Both the position numbers and the translations under genes were made by a program. This document shows positions 46,349 through 55,662 of a stretch of 64,000 nucleotides of DNA, piece after piece; within the stretch, counting starts at the first letter, position 1, and every line of letters starts with the position of its first letter. The notes beneath the pieces were generated by a model. That model did no database searches, had not been told where the DNA came from, and saw only the letters and a program-made list of their open reading frames with translations. Source of the stretch: Chitinophagales bacterium (GTDB taxonomy: Bacteria > Bacteroidota > Bacteroidia > Chitinophagales > LD1); contig JAHCHW010000008.1 in assembly GCA_026129525.1 (NCBI GenBank), forward strand, positions 116,790-180,789. The letters are read 5' to 3'.

Positions 46349-47857
46349 ATGATTAAACAAAGGCTGCAACAAAAACTCTTACAGAAGTTATCGCCCCAGC
46401 AGATTCAGCTAATGAAACTGCTACAAATACCTGCTGCAAACCTTGAACAGCGTATTAAAGAGGAACTGGAGGCAAATCCTGCATTGGAAGAAGGCGAAGG
46501 AGAGGAGGAGGAGATAAACATTGAAGCAGAAATTACGGAAGCACCAACGGAAGCTGCCGAGCAAGAAGCCGAAGCCGAAGAAGCGGAGCAGGAAGAACTG
46601 AAGGTGGACGATGATGTGGACATGAGCGAGTACTACGATGAAGATGATGAAGGCGTAGCAGATTATAAAACCGAAGACCCCAGCGAATTTCACGACCCGG
46701 AGGATGACAAGAAAACTATTCCGGTAGCCACTACTTCTTCGTTTCACGAATTTTTGGAATCGCAAGTAGGCATGTTGCGGTTAGATGAAAAGCAGAAAAC
46801 CATTGCGCTGCACATTATAGGCAGTATTGACGATGACGGATACCTGCGAAGAGATTTGGATGCTGTGGCAGATGATTTGGGGTTTCGCCAAAACATACAA
46901 ACCGACCTGCCGGAAATTGAAATAGTGTTGGCAGAAATACAAAAGTTTGACCCGCCAGGTGTTGGTGCGCGAACGCTTGAGGAGTGTTTGCTGATTCAGC
47001 TTGCACGCAAGGAAGAACCGAGCGAATACACCGAACTTGCCATTAAAACCATCCGCGAACATTTTGATGAGTTTGCCAAAAAGCACTATGCCAAATTAGA
47101 AAGGCAGTTAGGTATTGATGGCGAAACGCTGAAGAAAGTAATAGAAGAAATTACCCGCCTTAATCCGAAGCCCGGCAGTGCTTTTGCCGGTGGCGGTGGC
47201 GAGCAGTATGTAATTGTTCCCGATTTTCTGATAACCAACAATAGTGGAGAGTTAACACTTACGCTGAACTCGGCAAATGCGCCCGAACTGCGGGTAAGTT
47301 CTCATTTCCGCGAAATGATTTCGGACTACAAAAAGTCGAAAGAAAAAAGCAAAGCACAGAAAGAAGCTTTGTTATTCATCAAGCAAAAACTTGATGCCGC
47401 CAAGTGGTTTATTGATGCCATCCAATCGCGCTACCAAACCATGTTGCTTACCATGCAGGCAATAATGGAGTATCAGAAAGAATACCTGCTTACCGGTGAC
47501 GAAACTTTGCTGAAACCCATGATATTGAAAGATATTGCCGACAAAACCGGCTTTGATATTTCCACCATTTCGCGGGTGGCTAACAGCAAGTATGTACAAA
47601 CCGAGTTTGGCACTATTCCGCTCAAATTTTTCTTTAGCGAATCAATGAGTACCGACAGCGGAGAGGAAGTTTCTACCCGCGAGGTAAAAAAAATATTGAG
47701 CGACCTGATTGCCGTAGAAAGCAAAAAGAAACCCATCAGCGACCAAAAACTCACCAAAATTCTGAACGAGAAAGGCTATAACATTGCCCGCAGAACCGTA
47801 GCCAAATACCGCGAACAGTTGAATATTCCGGTGGCGAGATTGAGAAAGGAACTATAG
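46349..47857 (+). CDS. rpoN: RNA polymerase sigma-54 factor
   Basis: Alternative sigma factor that needs ATP-driven activator proteins to open promoters. Region I is the Gln/Leu-rich start (QRLQQKLLQKLSPQQIQLMK). Residues of about 46-125 form a very acidic region II with many Glu and Asp. The core-binding region and HTH follow, and the RpoN box ARRTVAKYRE is near residues 480-489. An AAGGAAG-type Shine-Dalgarno sequence precedes the ATG. It diverges from asnS, an arrangement I remember in other Bacteroidota. No sigma-54 activator was seen in the window. Confidence 0.97.
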   Translation: MIKQRLQQKLLQKLSPQQIQLMKLLQIPAANLEQRIKEELEANPALEEGEGEEEEINIEAEITEAPTEAAEQEAEAEEAEQEELKVDDDVDMSEYYDEDDEGVADYKTEDPSEFHDPEDDKKTIPVATTSSFHEFLESQVGMLRLDEKQKTIALHIIGSIDDDGYLRRDLDAVADDLGFRQNIQTDLPEIEIVLAEIQKFDPPGVGARTLEECLLIQLARKEEPSEYTELAIKTIREHFDEFAKKHYAKLERQLGIDGETLKKVIEEITRLNPKPGSAFAGGGGEQYVIVPDFLITNNSGELTLTLNSANAPELRVSSHFREMISDYKKSKEKSKAQKEALLFIKQKLDAAKWFIDAIQSRYQTMLLTMQAIMEYQKEYLLTGDETLLKPMILKDIADKTGFDISTISRVANSKYVQTEFGTIPLKFFFSESMSTDSGEEVSTREVKKILSDLIAVESKKKPISDQKLTKILNEKGYNIARRTVAKYREQLNIPVARLRKEL

Positions 47858-47911
47858 CTCTAAGGGGTTGAGTGTTTACCGATAAAATGGAAATTATCGT
47901 ATTTTCAAAGT

Positions 47912-48689
47912 ATGGCAAAATGGGCTCAATGTATTGTGCTTTGCATTTATTTTCTTGGCGTTAACTCCACAGATACTTTAACTATAAGGCAGATTTTCGA
48001 CTTTAGTGTTGGCGATACGTTTGATTTTTAGAACAACCTACCAACCTTATCAGCTATTACCTACTTACAGTAGGCTTGTAATTGACTCTAAGTACATCAG
48101 TCTCAATTCCGATACAGTTATTTATAATAGTAACCTCGTTTATACCGACTTAGACAACTTTGAAATTGTCTCGTATTTTCTTCCCGATTCATCTTGCATC
48201 GCAAGTGTTTCCTTTTTTGAAACAAACGAGAGTATATCTTGTAATAGTATCGGATTTTCCTGCTTCGAGCACGCACACACTTACACTTTCGGAGAAGGGC
48301 TTGGGCATACTGTTATTCGACATAGCGGGTACGATGGGGCATACTTTACAGAATGGGAAAAACGGCTTATCTATTACTCGAAAAATGGCAGCATGTGGGG
48401 AGTTCCACACTATAATTTAGTTGACATAAAGGAAGCGGAGTTGAAGAACCCAATTGTTACCGTAACTCCGGTTCCTGTTATAGATAAGTTTGATATAGAA
48501 ATTTCCATTTTACCTACCAATATTGCCTATTTTTCACTGTATGATGTATGGGGGAGACATGTAAAACAAGAAGTAATCAAGTCGCAACAAATAAAGTTAG
48601 AAAGATGCAACGTTCTTAGTGGAGTATATTTTGGGGAGGTTACTTCCGCAGGAAAAACTTTAGGGAAAGGCAGATTGATAATGGAGTAG
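47912..48689 (+). pseudogene. Frameshifted secreted-protein gene with a sorting-tail-like end
   Basis: From the ATG at 47912 the frame reads a signal peptide (WAQCIVLCIYFLGVNS) and IFDFSVGDTFDF, then stops at TAG 48029-48031. The +1 frame continues without break as RTTYQPYQLLPTYSRLVIDS and on for about 220 residues, ending with a T9SS-tail-like stretch (YFSLYDVWGRHV, LSGVYFGEV). The FSVGDTF-then-DTV pattern is common in Bacteroidota secreted proteins, so both parts belong to one gene. One extra T in the T5 run at 48025-48029 explains the break. It may be a true mutation, an assembly error or slippage. Function is unknown. Confidence 0.7.
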
Positions 48690-48700
48690 CCTCAGAAACT

Positions 48701-48982
48701 CTATGCTGCTTTGTTCAATTTCCTTTTCAGGGTATAGTAATCGTAACGCATTTGCATACTCAGAAAAAACAAGGCATTGATTCCCAACGCACCTTCAATT
48801 TTAAGCGCAATGGCTGTAGTAATGTTACGCTTGCCCGATATCAACTCACTTAAAACGGTTGGAGATATTCCCATTTTTTCAGCCACTTCCCTTTTAGTAA
48901 GGTTTCTGTAAGCGATCTCTTCCTCAAGCACAACTCCCGGATGAAAAATATCCGTAGGTGTTATTTCATTTGCTGTTTTCAT
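48701..48982 (-). CDS. HigA-family antitoxin (XRE-type HTH)
   Basis: A 93-residue protein with HPGVVLEEEIAYRNLTKREV, the HigA start, and a helix-turn-helix (VAEKMGISPTVLSELISGKR). It should bind and silence the neighbouring HigB-like toxin and repress the operon. The gene is 10 bases downstream of the toxin gene, in the toxin-first order typical of higBA. It ends 11 bases after the convergent frameshifted gene. Confidence 0.9.
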   Translation of the reverse strand: MKTANEITPTDIFHPGVVLEEEIAYRNLTKREVAEKMGISPTVLSELISGKRNITTAIALKIEGALGINALFFLSMQMRYDYYTLKRKLNKAA

Positions 48983-48992
48983 ATCTTTTAGG

Positions 48993-49298
48993 TTAATAGT
49001 ATTCTGTTAGTTCTAAGATTTCTATTGTTATTTCCTTTTCGGTTAACTCGTAAAAACAAATTCTGAATTGATTATCTACTCTAATCGAAAATTGTCCCTT
49101 TCTGTCGCCCTTTAATTTTTCCAGATTCAACGACTTAATTTGGCTTATTGTTCTTAAGTCGGGAGCATCAATTAGTTGACCTATACGCATCTTGTATTTT
49201 TCGATAACATGCTTTGCAAATTTGTATTTGCTTACGCATAACTTTACCTCCAATTCATAAAGTTCAAGCACTTTTTTGTTTTCGAACCGCACAATCAT
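48993..49298 (-). CDS. HigB-like RelE-superfamily toxin
   Basis: A 101-residue protein of the RelE/HigB mRNA-interferase type. The C-terminus KLKGDRKGQFSIRVDNQFRI followed by CFYELTEKEITIEILE is the core strand pattern with catalytic basic residues. It would cut ribosome-bound mRNA when the antitoxin is lost. It is upstream of higA, and nothing else in the pair is missing, so the module looks intact. Confidence 0.85.
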   Translation of the reverse strand: MIVRFENKKVLELYELEVKLCVSKYKFAKHVIEKYKMRIGQLIDAPDLRTISQIKSLNLEKLKGDRKGQFSIRVDNQFRICFYELTEKEITIEILELTEYY

Positions 49299-49392
49299 GC
49301 TTCAAAAAAATAGTGAATTTCCGTTTGAAAGCAAACATGAACTGCTTACATAAATGGTGAACATGAGCACAACGTTTGTATAATTGTACCTC

Positions 49393-50028
49393 ATGAAATC
49401 TATTGCCCGCCTTTTTTCTTTTCTGTTTCATCCGCTGCTGTTTCCTACTTACGGTGCGCTGCTTATACTTGCCACCAACCCTAATTTGTACGGCTACTTT
49501 GGTGAGAAAGTGCATGTAGTTTGGCTTATCATCATTTTTGCACTCACGTTTGTGTTTCCGGTTATTTGGTTGGTAATGATGAAGCGGTTGGAAATGATAG
49601 AGAGTTTTCATTTGGAAACCGCCAAGGAACGCATCATACCTTTTATTGCTACCGCCACTTTTTACTTGTGGACAGCCTGGATGTTTAAGCCTAGCGCCAC
49701 CATGAAAATTCCGCCTAACCAGTTGATTTTTTTCATGATGCTTGGAGCTTGCGTGGCAGTTTTTCTTGGCTTCTTCATCAACATTTTTACCAAAATAAGT
49801 TTGCACACCATTGCAGCCGGTTGCCTGTTGGGTTTGGTGCTTGCCATTATCCGTTTTTCAACGTATGATTTACGAATACTGCTCGTAACATTTATTTTTC
49901 TGGCAGGTGCTATAGGCACAGCAAGGTTAACATTGAATGCCCACACGCAACGTGAAGTTTATCTTGGTTACTTTGTAGGATTTACGGGGCAATTTGTAGC
50001 TTTCAACATTATACCACACATACTTTAA
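49393..50028 (+). CDS. PAP2-like polytopic membrane protein
   Basis: A 211-residue protein with six hydrophobic helices. SLHTIAAGCLLGL and NAHTQREVYLGYFVGFTGQF are similar to the SGH-like motifs of PAP2-type lipid phosphatases, but the full catalytic KxxxxxxRP motif is not visible, so it may not be an active phosphatase. The ATG at 49393 is chosen; a TTG three codons before is in frame. The enoyl-CoA hydratase gene follows 13 bases later. Confidence 0.65.
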   Translation: MKSIARLFSFLFHPLLFPTYGALLILATNPNLYGYFGEKVHVVWLIIIFALTFVFPVIWLVMMKRLEMIESFHLETAKERIIPFIATATFYLWTAWMFKPSATMKIPPNQLIFFMMLGACVAVFLGFFINIFTKISLHTIAAGCLLGLVLAIIRFSTYDLRILLVTFIFLAGAIGTARLTLNAHTQREVYLGYFVGFTGQFVAFNIIPHIL

Positions 50029-50041
50029 AATCAACCATACC

Positions 50042-50824
50042 ATGTATAACACCGTTCTATTTTCCATTGAAAGCGGCATTTGCCGTATTACCCTTAACCG
50101 CCCCGATGTTTTCAATTCGTTTAATGAAGAATTGAGTGCCGAATTTATAGATGCATTGAAGAAAGCCACCAAAGATGAAGCTGTACGGGCAGTAGTAATA
50201 AGCGGTGAGGGAAAAGCCTTTTGCTCCGGACAGGATTTGAAAGACATTAAAGGCGAAGTGGGCAACCGCAGTTTGGGCGATTCGGTGTTGCGGAGATACA
50301 ACCCCATGATACTTGCCATTCGCGAAATGCCTAAGCCGGTTATTTGCCGCCTTAACGGAGTAGCTGCCGGAGCGGGGGCTTCGCTTGCTTTAGCCTGCGA
50401 TATAATTATTGCTTCGGAAAGTGCATCGCTTATTGAAGTGTTCTCCAATGTAGGTTTGGTGCCCGATTCGGGTTCTTCGTTTTTCCTTCCGCAGTTGGTG
50501 GGTTACAACAAGGCGTTTGAATTGATTACACTGGCATCTAAAGTTTCAGCACAAGAAGCGCTGCAACTCGGCATTGTTTACAAAGTAGTTTCTGCTGAAG
50601 AATTAGATAATGCTGTAAACGAGTTGGCGCAGCGTTATGCAGCGGGTCCCACAAAATCGTATGCTATTACCAAGCGAATGCTCAACAAAGCTTATTGTGC
50701 TACCCTCAACGAAATGCTGCAACAGGAATACTACGGACAGGAAATGGCCGGCAGAAGCGAAGACTATAAAGAAGGGGTAACTGCCTTTGTAGAAAAACGA
50801 AAACCGAATTTCAGAGGGAAGTAG
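50042..50824 (+). CDS. Enoyl-CoA hydratase/isomerase family protein (PaaG-like)
   Basis: A 260-residue crotonase-fold enzyme. ALCS-type binding is seen in GKAFCSGQDLKDIKGE, the oxyanion hole in NGVAAGAGASLALACDI and a later VFSNVGLVPDSGSSFFLPQL, where the DSG in place of Glu-rich loops fits PaaG-type ring-opening isomerases. Likely role: phenylacetate or beta-oxidation step. No other paa gene is present in the window. It follows the membrane-protein gene by 13 bases. Confidence 0.88.
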   Translation: MYNTVLFSIESGICRITLNRPDVFNSFNEELSAEFIDALKKATKDEAVRAVVISGEGKAFCSGQDLKDIKGEVGNRSLGDSVLRRYNPMILAIREMPKPVICRLNGVAAGAGASLALACDIIIASESASLIEVFSNVGLVPDSGSSFFLPQLVGYNKAFELITLASKVSAQEALQLGIVYKVVSAEELDNAVNELAQRYAAGPTKSYAITKRMLNKAYCATLNEMLQQEYYGQEMAGRSEDYKEGVTAFVEKRKPNFRGK

Positions 50825-50830
50825 GTTTGC

Positions 50831-51196
50831 TTAACTACTTAACTCAACCGAAGGATCCCAAAACAGTTTTTCAAAGTTTACTACGGTATCCTGCCTCACT
50901 TTTACACCTTCTTTCTCCAATAGTTTTTGCATTATATCCGATGCACCGAAATAATGTTTGCCGGTGAGCATCCCGTTTCGGTTTAACACGCGGTGGGCAG
51001 GCACTTTCGGTTTTTGTCCATGCGAGGCATTCATGGCATAACCAACCGTTCGCGCTGCTTTGGGTGCACCAAGGTATTTTGCAATTGCTCCGTAGCTGGT
51101 AACTCTTCCTTTCGGAACTAAGCGCACCACATCCCACACGTTTTCAAAAAAAGTGTATTCGGTTTTGGGTTCAGCCTTTTTAATTTTCGTTGTCAT
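50831..51196 (-). CDS. Alkyltransferase-like (ATL) protein of the MGMT family
   Basis: A 121-residue DNA-binding domain of the Ogt/MGMT type. RVTSYGAIAKYLGAPKAARTVGYAM is the HTH recognition segment. The methyl-acceptor Cys of PCHR is Ala here (VPAHRVLNRNG), so it cannot remove alkyl groups; known ATL proteins with this change flag O6-alkylguanine for nucleotide excision repair. It overlaps trmB by 4 bases on the same strand. uvrB in this window is the likely partner pathway. Confidence 0.9.
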   Translation of the reverse strand: MTTKIKKAEPKTEYTFFENVWDVVRLVPKGRVTSYGAIAKYLGAPKAARTVGYAMNASHGQKPKVPAHRVLNRNGMLTGKHYFGASDIMQKLLEKEGVKVRQDTVVNFEKLFWDPSVELSS

Positions 51197-51882
51197 TGCT
51201 TCAATTCAAATTTCAAAAAATTGATGGTGCGCCCGTTGGCAAGGTGGCTTTTTTCGTAATAGGTTTGAATATTCAGCTCTGCAAAATCAAGCGGAGCAGC
51301 ATAAATATTCTCTCTGTAATACAACAGTGGTAAGCCAGCTTCTTCTATCATTTCTCTGGTGAAATGAAATAAGGGCAAATCATCGGTTTTAAAATTAACC
51401 ACCGTATTTGGTTTGCATATTGCAGCATAGCGTTTTAGGAACGAAGGAGCCGTTAACCTGCGCTTGGCATCGCCCTTTTTGGGAAACGGGTCAGGGAAAG
51501 TAATCCATAGTTCGTCCACCTCGCCCTCCGCAAAAAAGTTGGTAATGTTTTCAATTTTCATGCGGGCAAAAGCTACGTTGGAAAAATTTTTTTCGAGCGC
51601 ATTTTTAGCTCCCGTAAAAATACGTGCCCCTTTTATGTCAACTCCCAAAAAGTTTTTTTGCGGATACTTTTCAGCCAATGCAAGGGTGTAATCGCCTTTA
51701 CCGCAGGCGAGTTCCAGCACTAAAGGATTACTGTTTTTAAAAACTTCGCTTTTCCATTTGCCTTTCAACTCCACTTCTTCGCCATTGCTGTTTATCAGTT
51801 TCGGATTAGTGAAATGCGGGTTCTGAAAAACATTCGGAAACGTTGCTACCGAATTTATCTTGAACATTTTTGCCTTGCCCAT
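51193..51882 (-). CDS. trmB: tRNA (guanine-N7-)-methyltransferase
   Basis: SAM-dependent enzyme that methylates G46 in the tRNA variable loop. The SAM site is VLELACGKGDYTLALAEKYP, the motif ELWITFPDPFPKKGDAKRRL is the family signature with the conserved Asp, and LNIQTYYEKSHLANGRTINF is at the end. The length of 229 is normal. The ATL gene overlaps its end by 4 bases. Confidence 0.95.
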   Translation of the reverse strand: MGKAKMFKINSVATFPNVFQNPHFTNPKLINSNGEEVELKGKWKSEVFKNSNPLVLELACGKGDYTLALAEKYPQKNFLGVDIKGARIFTGAKNALEKNFSNVAFARMKIENITNFFAEGEVDELWITFPDPFPKKGDAKRRLTAPSFLKRYAAICKPNTVVNFKTDDLPLFHFTREMIEEAGLPLLYYRENIYAAPLDFAELNIQTYYEKSHLANGRTINFLKFELKQ

Positions 51883-51971
51883 GTGCGCGAAAATATTCTT
51901 ATCGGAACAATGTAGCGAAGCAACCGAAACGGATTTTTTATCGTTTTACTTACACTGCTTAACTTTAGGCT

Positions 51972-54041
51972 ATGAAAAACTATTGGCTCTTTTTCCTGTG
52001 CTCCCCGTTTTTTCTTTCTGTACAAGCGCAAATTCCAAACAGCGGCTTCGAAAACTGGAATGCCGGACCGGTTTTACAAAACTGGCAAACCAATAGTGCA
52101 CCGCTTACATTGCCACCTTGGGAGCCTTACATAGTACGACAGGATACCGACCGCCACAGCGGAAACTATGCCGCTAACTTCTATGCTAACGGTTTATTCA
52201 AAGCATTTGCCACAACTACTTTTGCCATCAGTAATCATCCGGATACATTATCGGCATGGATTAAATACAACTTTGCACCTTGCGTAAATGATAACGGGTT
52301 TCCCGAGCAGGACACCATCAGTATTGCCATTGAAGTACTGCTGAATGGCGCTGTGGTGGATGCCGGTAAGTGGGAATATCACTCGCCCGGATTTCTCTCC
52401 GCTTATCAAAAAATTGTCGTTCCTGTTTCCAAAAACAGTTCGGCATTCGATTCCTGTCGCATTACCATTAAAGGCGGAAAAGTATTTGGCGGTTGCGGCA
52501 TAATTGCAGCGCCTACCGAGTTTAAGGTTGATGAGTTGGAACTGAAGTATGCTGCCTCTAGCAACTGCATTGACCCTTCTCAAATTTGCACTACCTGTCC
52601 TTGTATTGCTTTATATGCGCCTGTTTGCGGATGCGATGGAAATACCTACAGCAATTCTTGCTATGCAGCCAATGCCGGAGTTACGAGTTGGACAAACGGT
52701 GAATGCGCCCCGCCAAACACCGATAGTTGCATTTACACCGGAGTTGTAGTACAAGGCGTAGAGTGTTTGTTGGTTGCCGATTTTCAAACCAACAGTTTAC
52801 TAATGCCTTGCAGTTTGCCAACCGGCATTGTATTGCATGAAGGCGATACGGTTGTTTACAATTACACTGCGGGAAATTGTGCATCGTTTTGTATGCAAGG
52901 CACGTATGTTGACTTTACCTGTTTCGAAGTGGTTAGCTCTCCTCCAACTCCTTGTATAGACCCAACACAAATTTGTACTACCTGCCCCTGCCCTGCGGTG
53001 TACGACCCTGTTTGCGGTTGCAATGGAGTTACCTATAGCAACAGTTGCGAAGCTCAGAATGCCGGTTTAACATCTTGGACGGCCGGATCTTGCGGGCAAA
53101 CCGGAAACGACTCTTGTGTATTTACAGGGGTGGTGGTACAGGGTGTAGAATGTTTATTGGTTTCCGATTTTCAAACCAATACACTGCTAATGCCTTGCAG
53201 TTTACCGTTTGGCATTATATTGCACGAAGGCGATACTGTAGCTTACAATTACACTGCGGGCAACTGCATGTCGTTTTGCATGCAAGGCACCTATGTTGAT
53301 TTTACCTGTTTCGAAATTCTTTGGGTAAACGATGATACATCTGCTCAATCGGGCGGATGCAACGCATTTTTTACTTACAATAAATTACTTGATTCGGTTC
53401 AGTTCTTCAACCAATCTTCGGCAGCAACTGTAATAAATTACGTGTGGGATTTTGGGGATAATGCAACTTCAAATCTTGCTTCGCCACATCATATCTATAA
53501 TGGCGAAGGCAACTATGTGGTTTGCCTGCACCTTACTGCGTTAGATAGTTTGAATCAGCCTTGTTATGATGTGTATTGCGACACTATTACCATCAGCCAC
53601 GCCTGTATTGACTCATCGCTTATTTGCAATCACCCGCTATGTTGTGATTTTGTGCCGCAGGTGATGGTTTGCGGCTGCAACAATGTTACTTACAACAATC
53701 CCTGCGATGCACACAGCTATGGCGGAGTTACAAGCTATACCATGGGACCATGCCTGAGCGGCATTGATGAAAACTTCAACTTGCTGAAGGGATTGAGTAT
53801 TACGCCAAATCCGGCCGTTGAACATGCAGAGGTTAGGTTTACATTACAGCAATCCGGAGAAGTTACATGTCGAATACTTTCAGCCATAGGCAGTACAATT
53901 ATTACAAACCAACTCGGAATTTTAAAAGAAGGCTTGCAATCGTTTGCAATTCCGGTGAATGAGTTGAGTAAAGGCGTTTACTTTTTAGAGTGCATTGTAA
54001 ACGGTAAAACTGCAGCTGTGCGAAAGCTGGTGAAGCAGTAG
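51972..54041 (+). CDS. Secreted Kazal-repeat/PKD protein with T9SS type A tail
   Basis: A 689-residue exported protein. A signal peptide (LFFLCSPFFLSVQAQ) precedes a beta-sandwich-like N-terminal domain (IPNSGFENWN). Then come three Kazal-like modules: PVCGCDGNTYSNSCYAANAG (about residue 215), PVCGCNGVTYSNSCEAQNAG (about 340) and VCGCNNVTYNNPCDAHSYGG (about 570). Two near-identical linker units start with DSC and FTGVVVQGVECLL. A PKD domain (VNYVWDFGDNATS-like) sits near 480 and a type A tail (ITPNPAVEHAEVRF) at the end. Kazal modules often inhibit serine proteases. A surface protease inhibitor is possible. Confidence 0.88.
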   Translation: MKNYWLFFLCSPFFLSVQAQIPNSGFENWNAGPVLQNWQTNSAPLTLPPWEPYIVRQDTDRHSGNYAANFYANGLFKAFATTTFAISNHPDTLSAWIKYNFAPCVNDNGFPEQDTISIAIEVLLNGAVVDAGKWEYHSPGFLSAYQKIVVPVSKNSSAFDSCRITIKGGKVFGGCGIIAAPTEFKVDELELKYAASSNCIDPSQICTTCPCIALYAPVCGCDGNTYSNSCYAANAGVTSWTNGECAPPNTDSCIYTGVVVQGVECLLVADFQTNSLLMPCSLPTGIVLHEGDTVVYNYTAGNCASFCMQGTYVDFTCFEVVSSPPTPCIDPTQICTTCPCPAVYDPVCGCNGVTYSNSCEAQNAGLTSWTAGSCGQTGNDSCVFTGVVVQGVECLLVSDFQTNTLLMPCSLPFGIILHEGDTVAYNYTAGNCMSFCMQGTYVDFTCFEILWVNDDTSAQSGGCNAFFTYNKLLDSVQFFNQSSAATVINYVWDFGDNATSNLASPHHIYNGEGNYVVCLHLTALDSLNQPCYDVYCDTITISHACIDSSLICNHPLCCDFVPQVMVCGCNNVTYNNPCDAHSYGGVTSYTMGPCLSGIDENFNLLKGLSITPNPAVEHAEVRFTLQQSGEVTCRILSAIGSTIITNQLGILKEGLQSFAIPVNELSKGVYFLECIVNGKTAAVRKLVKQ
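52720..53320 (+). repeat. Duplicated linker-Kazal coding unit
   Basis: Two DNA segments (about 52720-52930 and 53105-53320) encode almost the same 70 residues (VVQGVECLLVADFQTNSLLM and VVQGVECLLVSDFQTNTLLM). They differ at few positions, so the duplication is recent or homogenised. Confidence 0.7.
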
Positions 54042-54108
54042 CCAAGCAATATTGTTTCTACTTACCGCATATTGCCTTATTTTGCCTTTGCACATTCGCA
54101 ACAACAAA

Positions 54109-55155
54109 ATGAAAAAATCGTTTTTCAACGCACATCAACTGCCGTTGGTAATAGAGCCGAACGGCAATGGAAAATCCAAAACCGATTTGGCTAATTACAT
54201 AGCCGGTAACAAGCAAGAGTTTGATGAAGCATTCTACAAAAATGGAGCAGTGTTGTTCCGCGGATTTAATTTGGATACACCCAAAGATTTTGAAGACATA
54301 GCCCAACAGGTGGACAACCGCATGGAAAGCGGCTACTACGGTACATCTCCCCGCAATCCCGTAGCTGGAACAAAATTTGTTTACACTGCCAGCGAATTGC
54401 CCGGCTATTATCCCATTCCGCAACACTGCGAAATGAGTTATGTGAAAAAACCGCCCGTTACACTTTTTTTCTATTGCCATATTGAACCGGAATACGGTGG
54501 CGAAACACCGTTGTGCAATTTTCGGAAAGTGTATGCCGAACTTAATCCAAAAATCCGCGATGAGTTTGACAAGAAAGGACTCATTACCGTTCGCAACTAT
54601 TCGGGGCTTGGCAAAGGCTCTAAATTCAATTTGTTTGAGTTAAAAAAGTGGAACGAAATTTTCAATACCACCGATAAGCAGGAGGTTGAGCGGCAATGCA
54701 ACGAGCAGGAAATGGAATACGAGTGGCTGCAAGATGGCGGACTTCGCATTTTGCATCGCACTCCGGCTGCCATTGAACATCCGCGTACGAAAGAAAAAGT
54801 GTGGTTTAATCACATTCAGGTGTTCCACCCAACTGCTGCTGCCGAAGAGTATAAACACATACATAATTACCAGCATCGTTTTAAAACGCTGTTGTGGAGT
54901 ACATTCATTAACCTGATGGTGAAGGTGAAAAAAGCCACTACTGCACCTATTGACCAAAGTATGAATGTGTTGTTTGGCGATGGCTTGGCAATTCCCGACA
55001 GCTATGTACAACATCTCGAAGAAGTTATCTGGAACAACCTTGTCATTTTTCCGTGGAAGAAAAATGATGTAGTGGCTATTGATAATTTCAGTACAGCACA
55101 CGGGCGCTTACCTTACGAAGGAGCACGCGAAATTTTAGTTAGCTGGAGTGTGTAA
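54109..55155 (+). CDS. TauD/TfdA-family Fe(II)/2-oxoglutarate dioxygenase
   Basis: A 348-residue enzyme from the ATG at 54109, chosen because the 19 residues before it, from 54052, are out of character. The metal site is HCEMSY (His106-x-Glu, a common variant) and the distal His is in STAHGRLPYEG with the downstream Arg for 2-oxoglutarate. ILHRTPAAIEHPRTKEKVWF is the middle family motif. Substrate is unknown; relatives hydroxylate amino acids or sulfonates in secondary metabolism. Confidence 0.88.
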   Translation: MKKSFFNAHQLPLVIEPNGNGKSKTDLANYIAGNKQEFDEAFYKNGAVLFRGFNLDTPKDFEDIAQQVDNRMESGYYGTSPRNPVAGTKFVYTASELPGYYPIPQHCEMSYVKKPPVTLFFYCHIEPEYGGETPLCNFRKVYAELNPKIRDEFDKKGLITVRNYSGLGKGSKFNLFELKKWNEIFNTTDKQEVERQCNEQEMEYEWLQDGGLRILHRTPAAIEHPRTKEKVWFNHIQVFHPTAAAEEYKHIHNYQHRFKTLLWSTFINLMVKVKKATTAPIDQSMNVLFGDGLAIPDSYVQHLEEVIWNNLVIFPWKKNDVVAIDNFSTAHGRLPYEGAREILVSWSV

Positions 55156-55164
55156 TTTTTCTTA

Positions 55165-55662
55165 CTACACCACATAATTCGCACAGCAGCTTGCGGCATG
55201 TGCATCGGGCTTGGCTTTAAACGTAAAGCCCATGGAAAGAATGTAGCCCATTGCTTCGCTCAGTGCCGTATTTGAACCAAAGCGCGGGTTGGTGTTAATG
55301 TCAGCATGAACTTCCAACTCGGTTCCATACTTGTCGAACAACGGGCAAAGATGATAAGCAATTTCAATAGAGCGCGAAACTTCGGTAAGCAGGCGCTCTT
55401 TCAACGTCATTTTTTGCCGCGTTTTTTCGTTATTGATGAACATAAAACCTCCGTGCCCTTTGCGAAGAAGAACAATAACCGTTGCAAATTCAGTTTCGGC
55501 TCCGCGCACCTGCGAATCGGTACCAATGCAAACTTTAATCTGATATCCTGACTCCTGCTCTTTTACAAGCGCAACCTCAACAGCCTCGGCTATTGGAGGC
55601 GAAATGATGGTGCCGTCTAAACGGTGCCATCGCGATTGAATTACTGAGTTCATGGCATTCAT
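55165..55662 (-). CDS. YkuK-like (DUF458) RNase H-like protein
   Basis: A 165-residue protein with an RNase H-like fold by family resemblance: VCIGTDSQVRGAETEFATVI carries the first acidic strand and ELEVHADINTNPRFGSN the second. Members are poorly characterised; YkuK of Bacillus has no assigned enzyme role. Cytoplasmic, single gene. Confidence 0.85.
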   Translation of the reverse strand: MNAMNSVIQSRWHRLDGTIISPPIAEAVEVALVKEQESGYQIKVCIGTDSQVRGAETEFATVIVLLRKGHGGFMFINNEKTRQKMTLKERLLTEVSRSIEIAYHLCPLFDKYGTELEVHADINTNPRFGSNTALSEAMGYILSMGFTFKAKPDAHAASCCANYVV

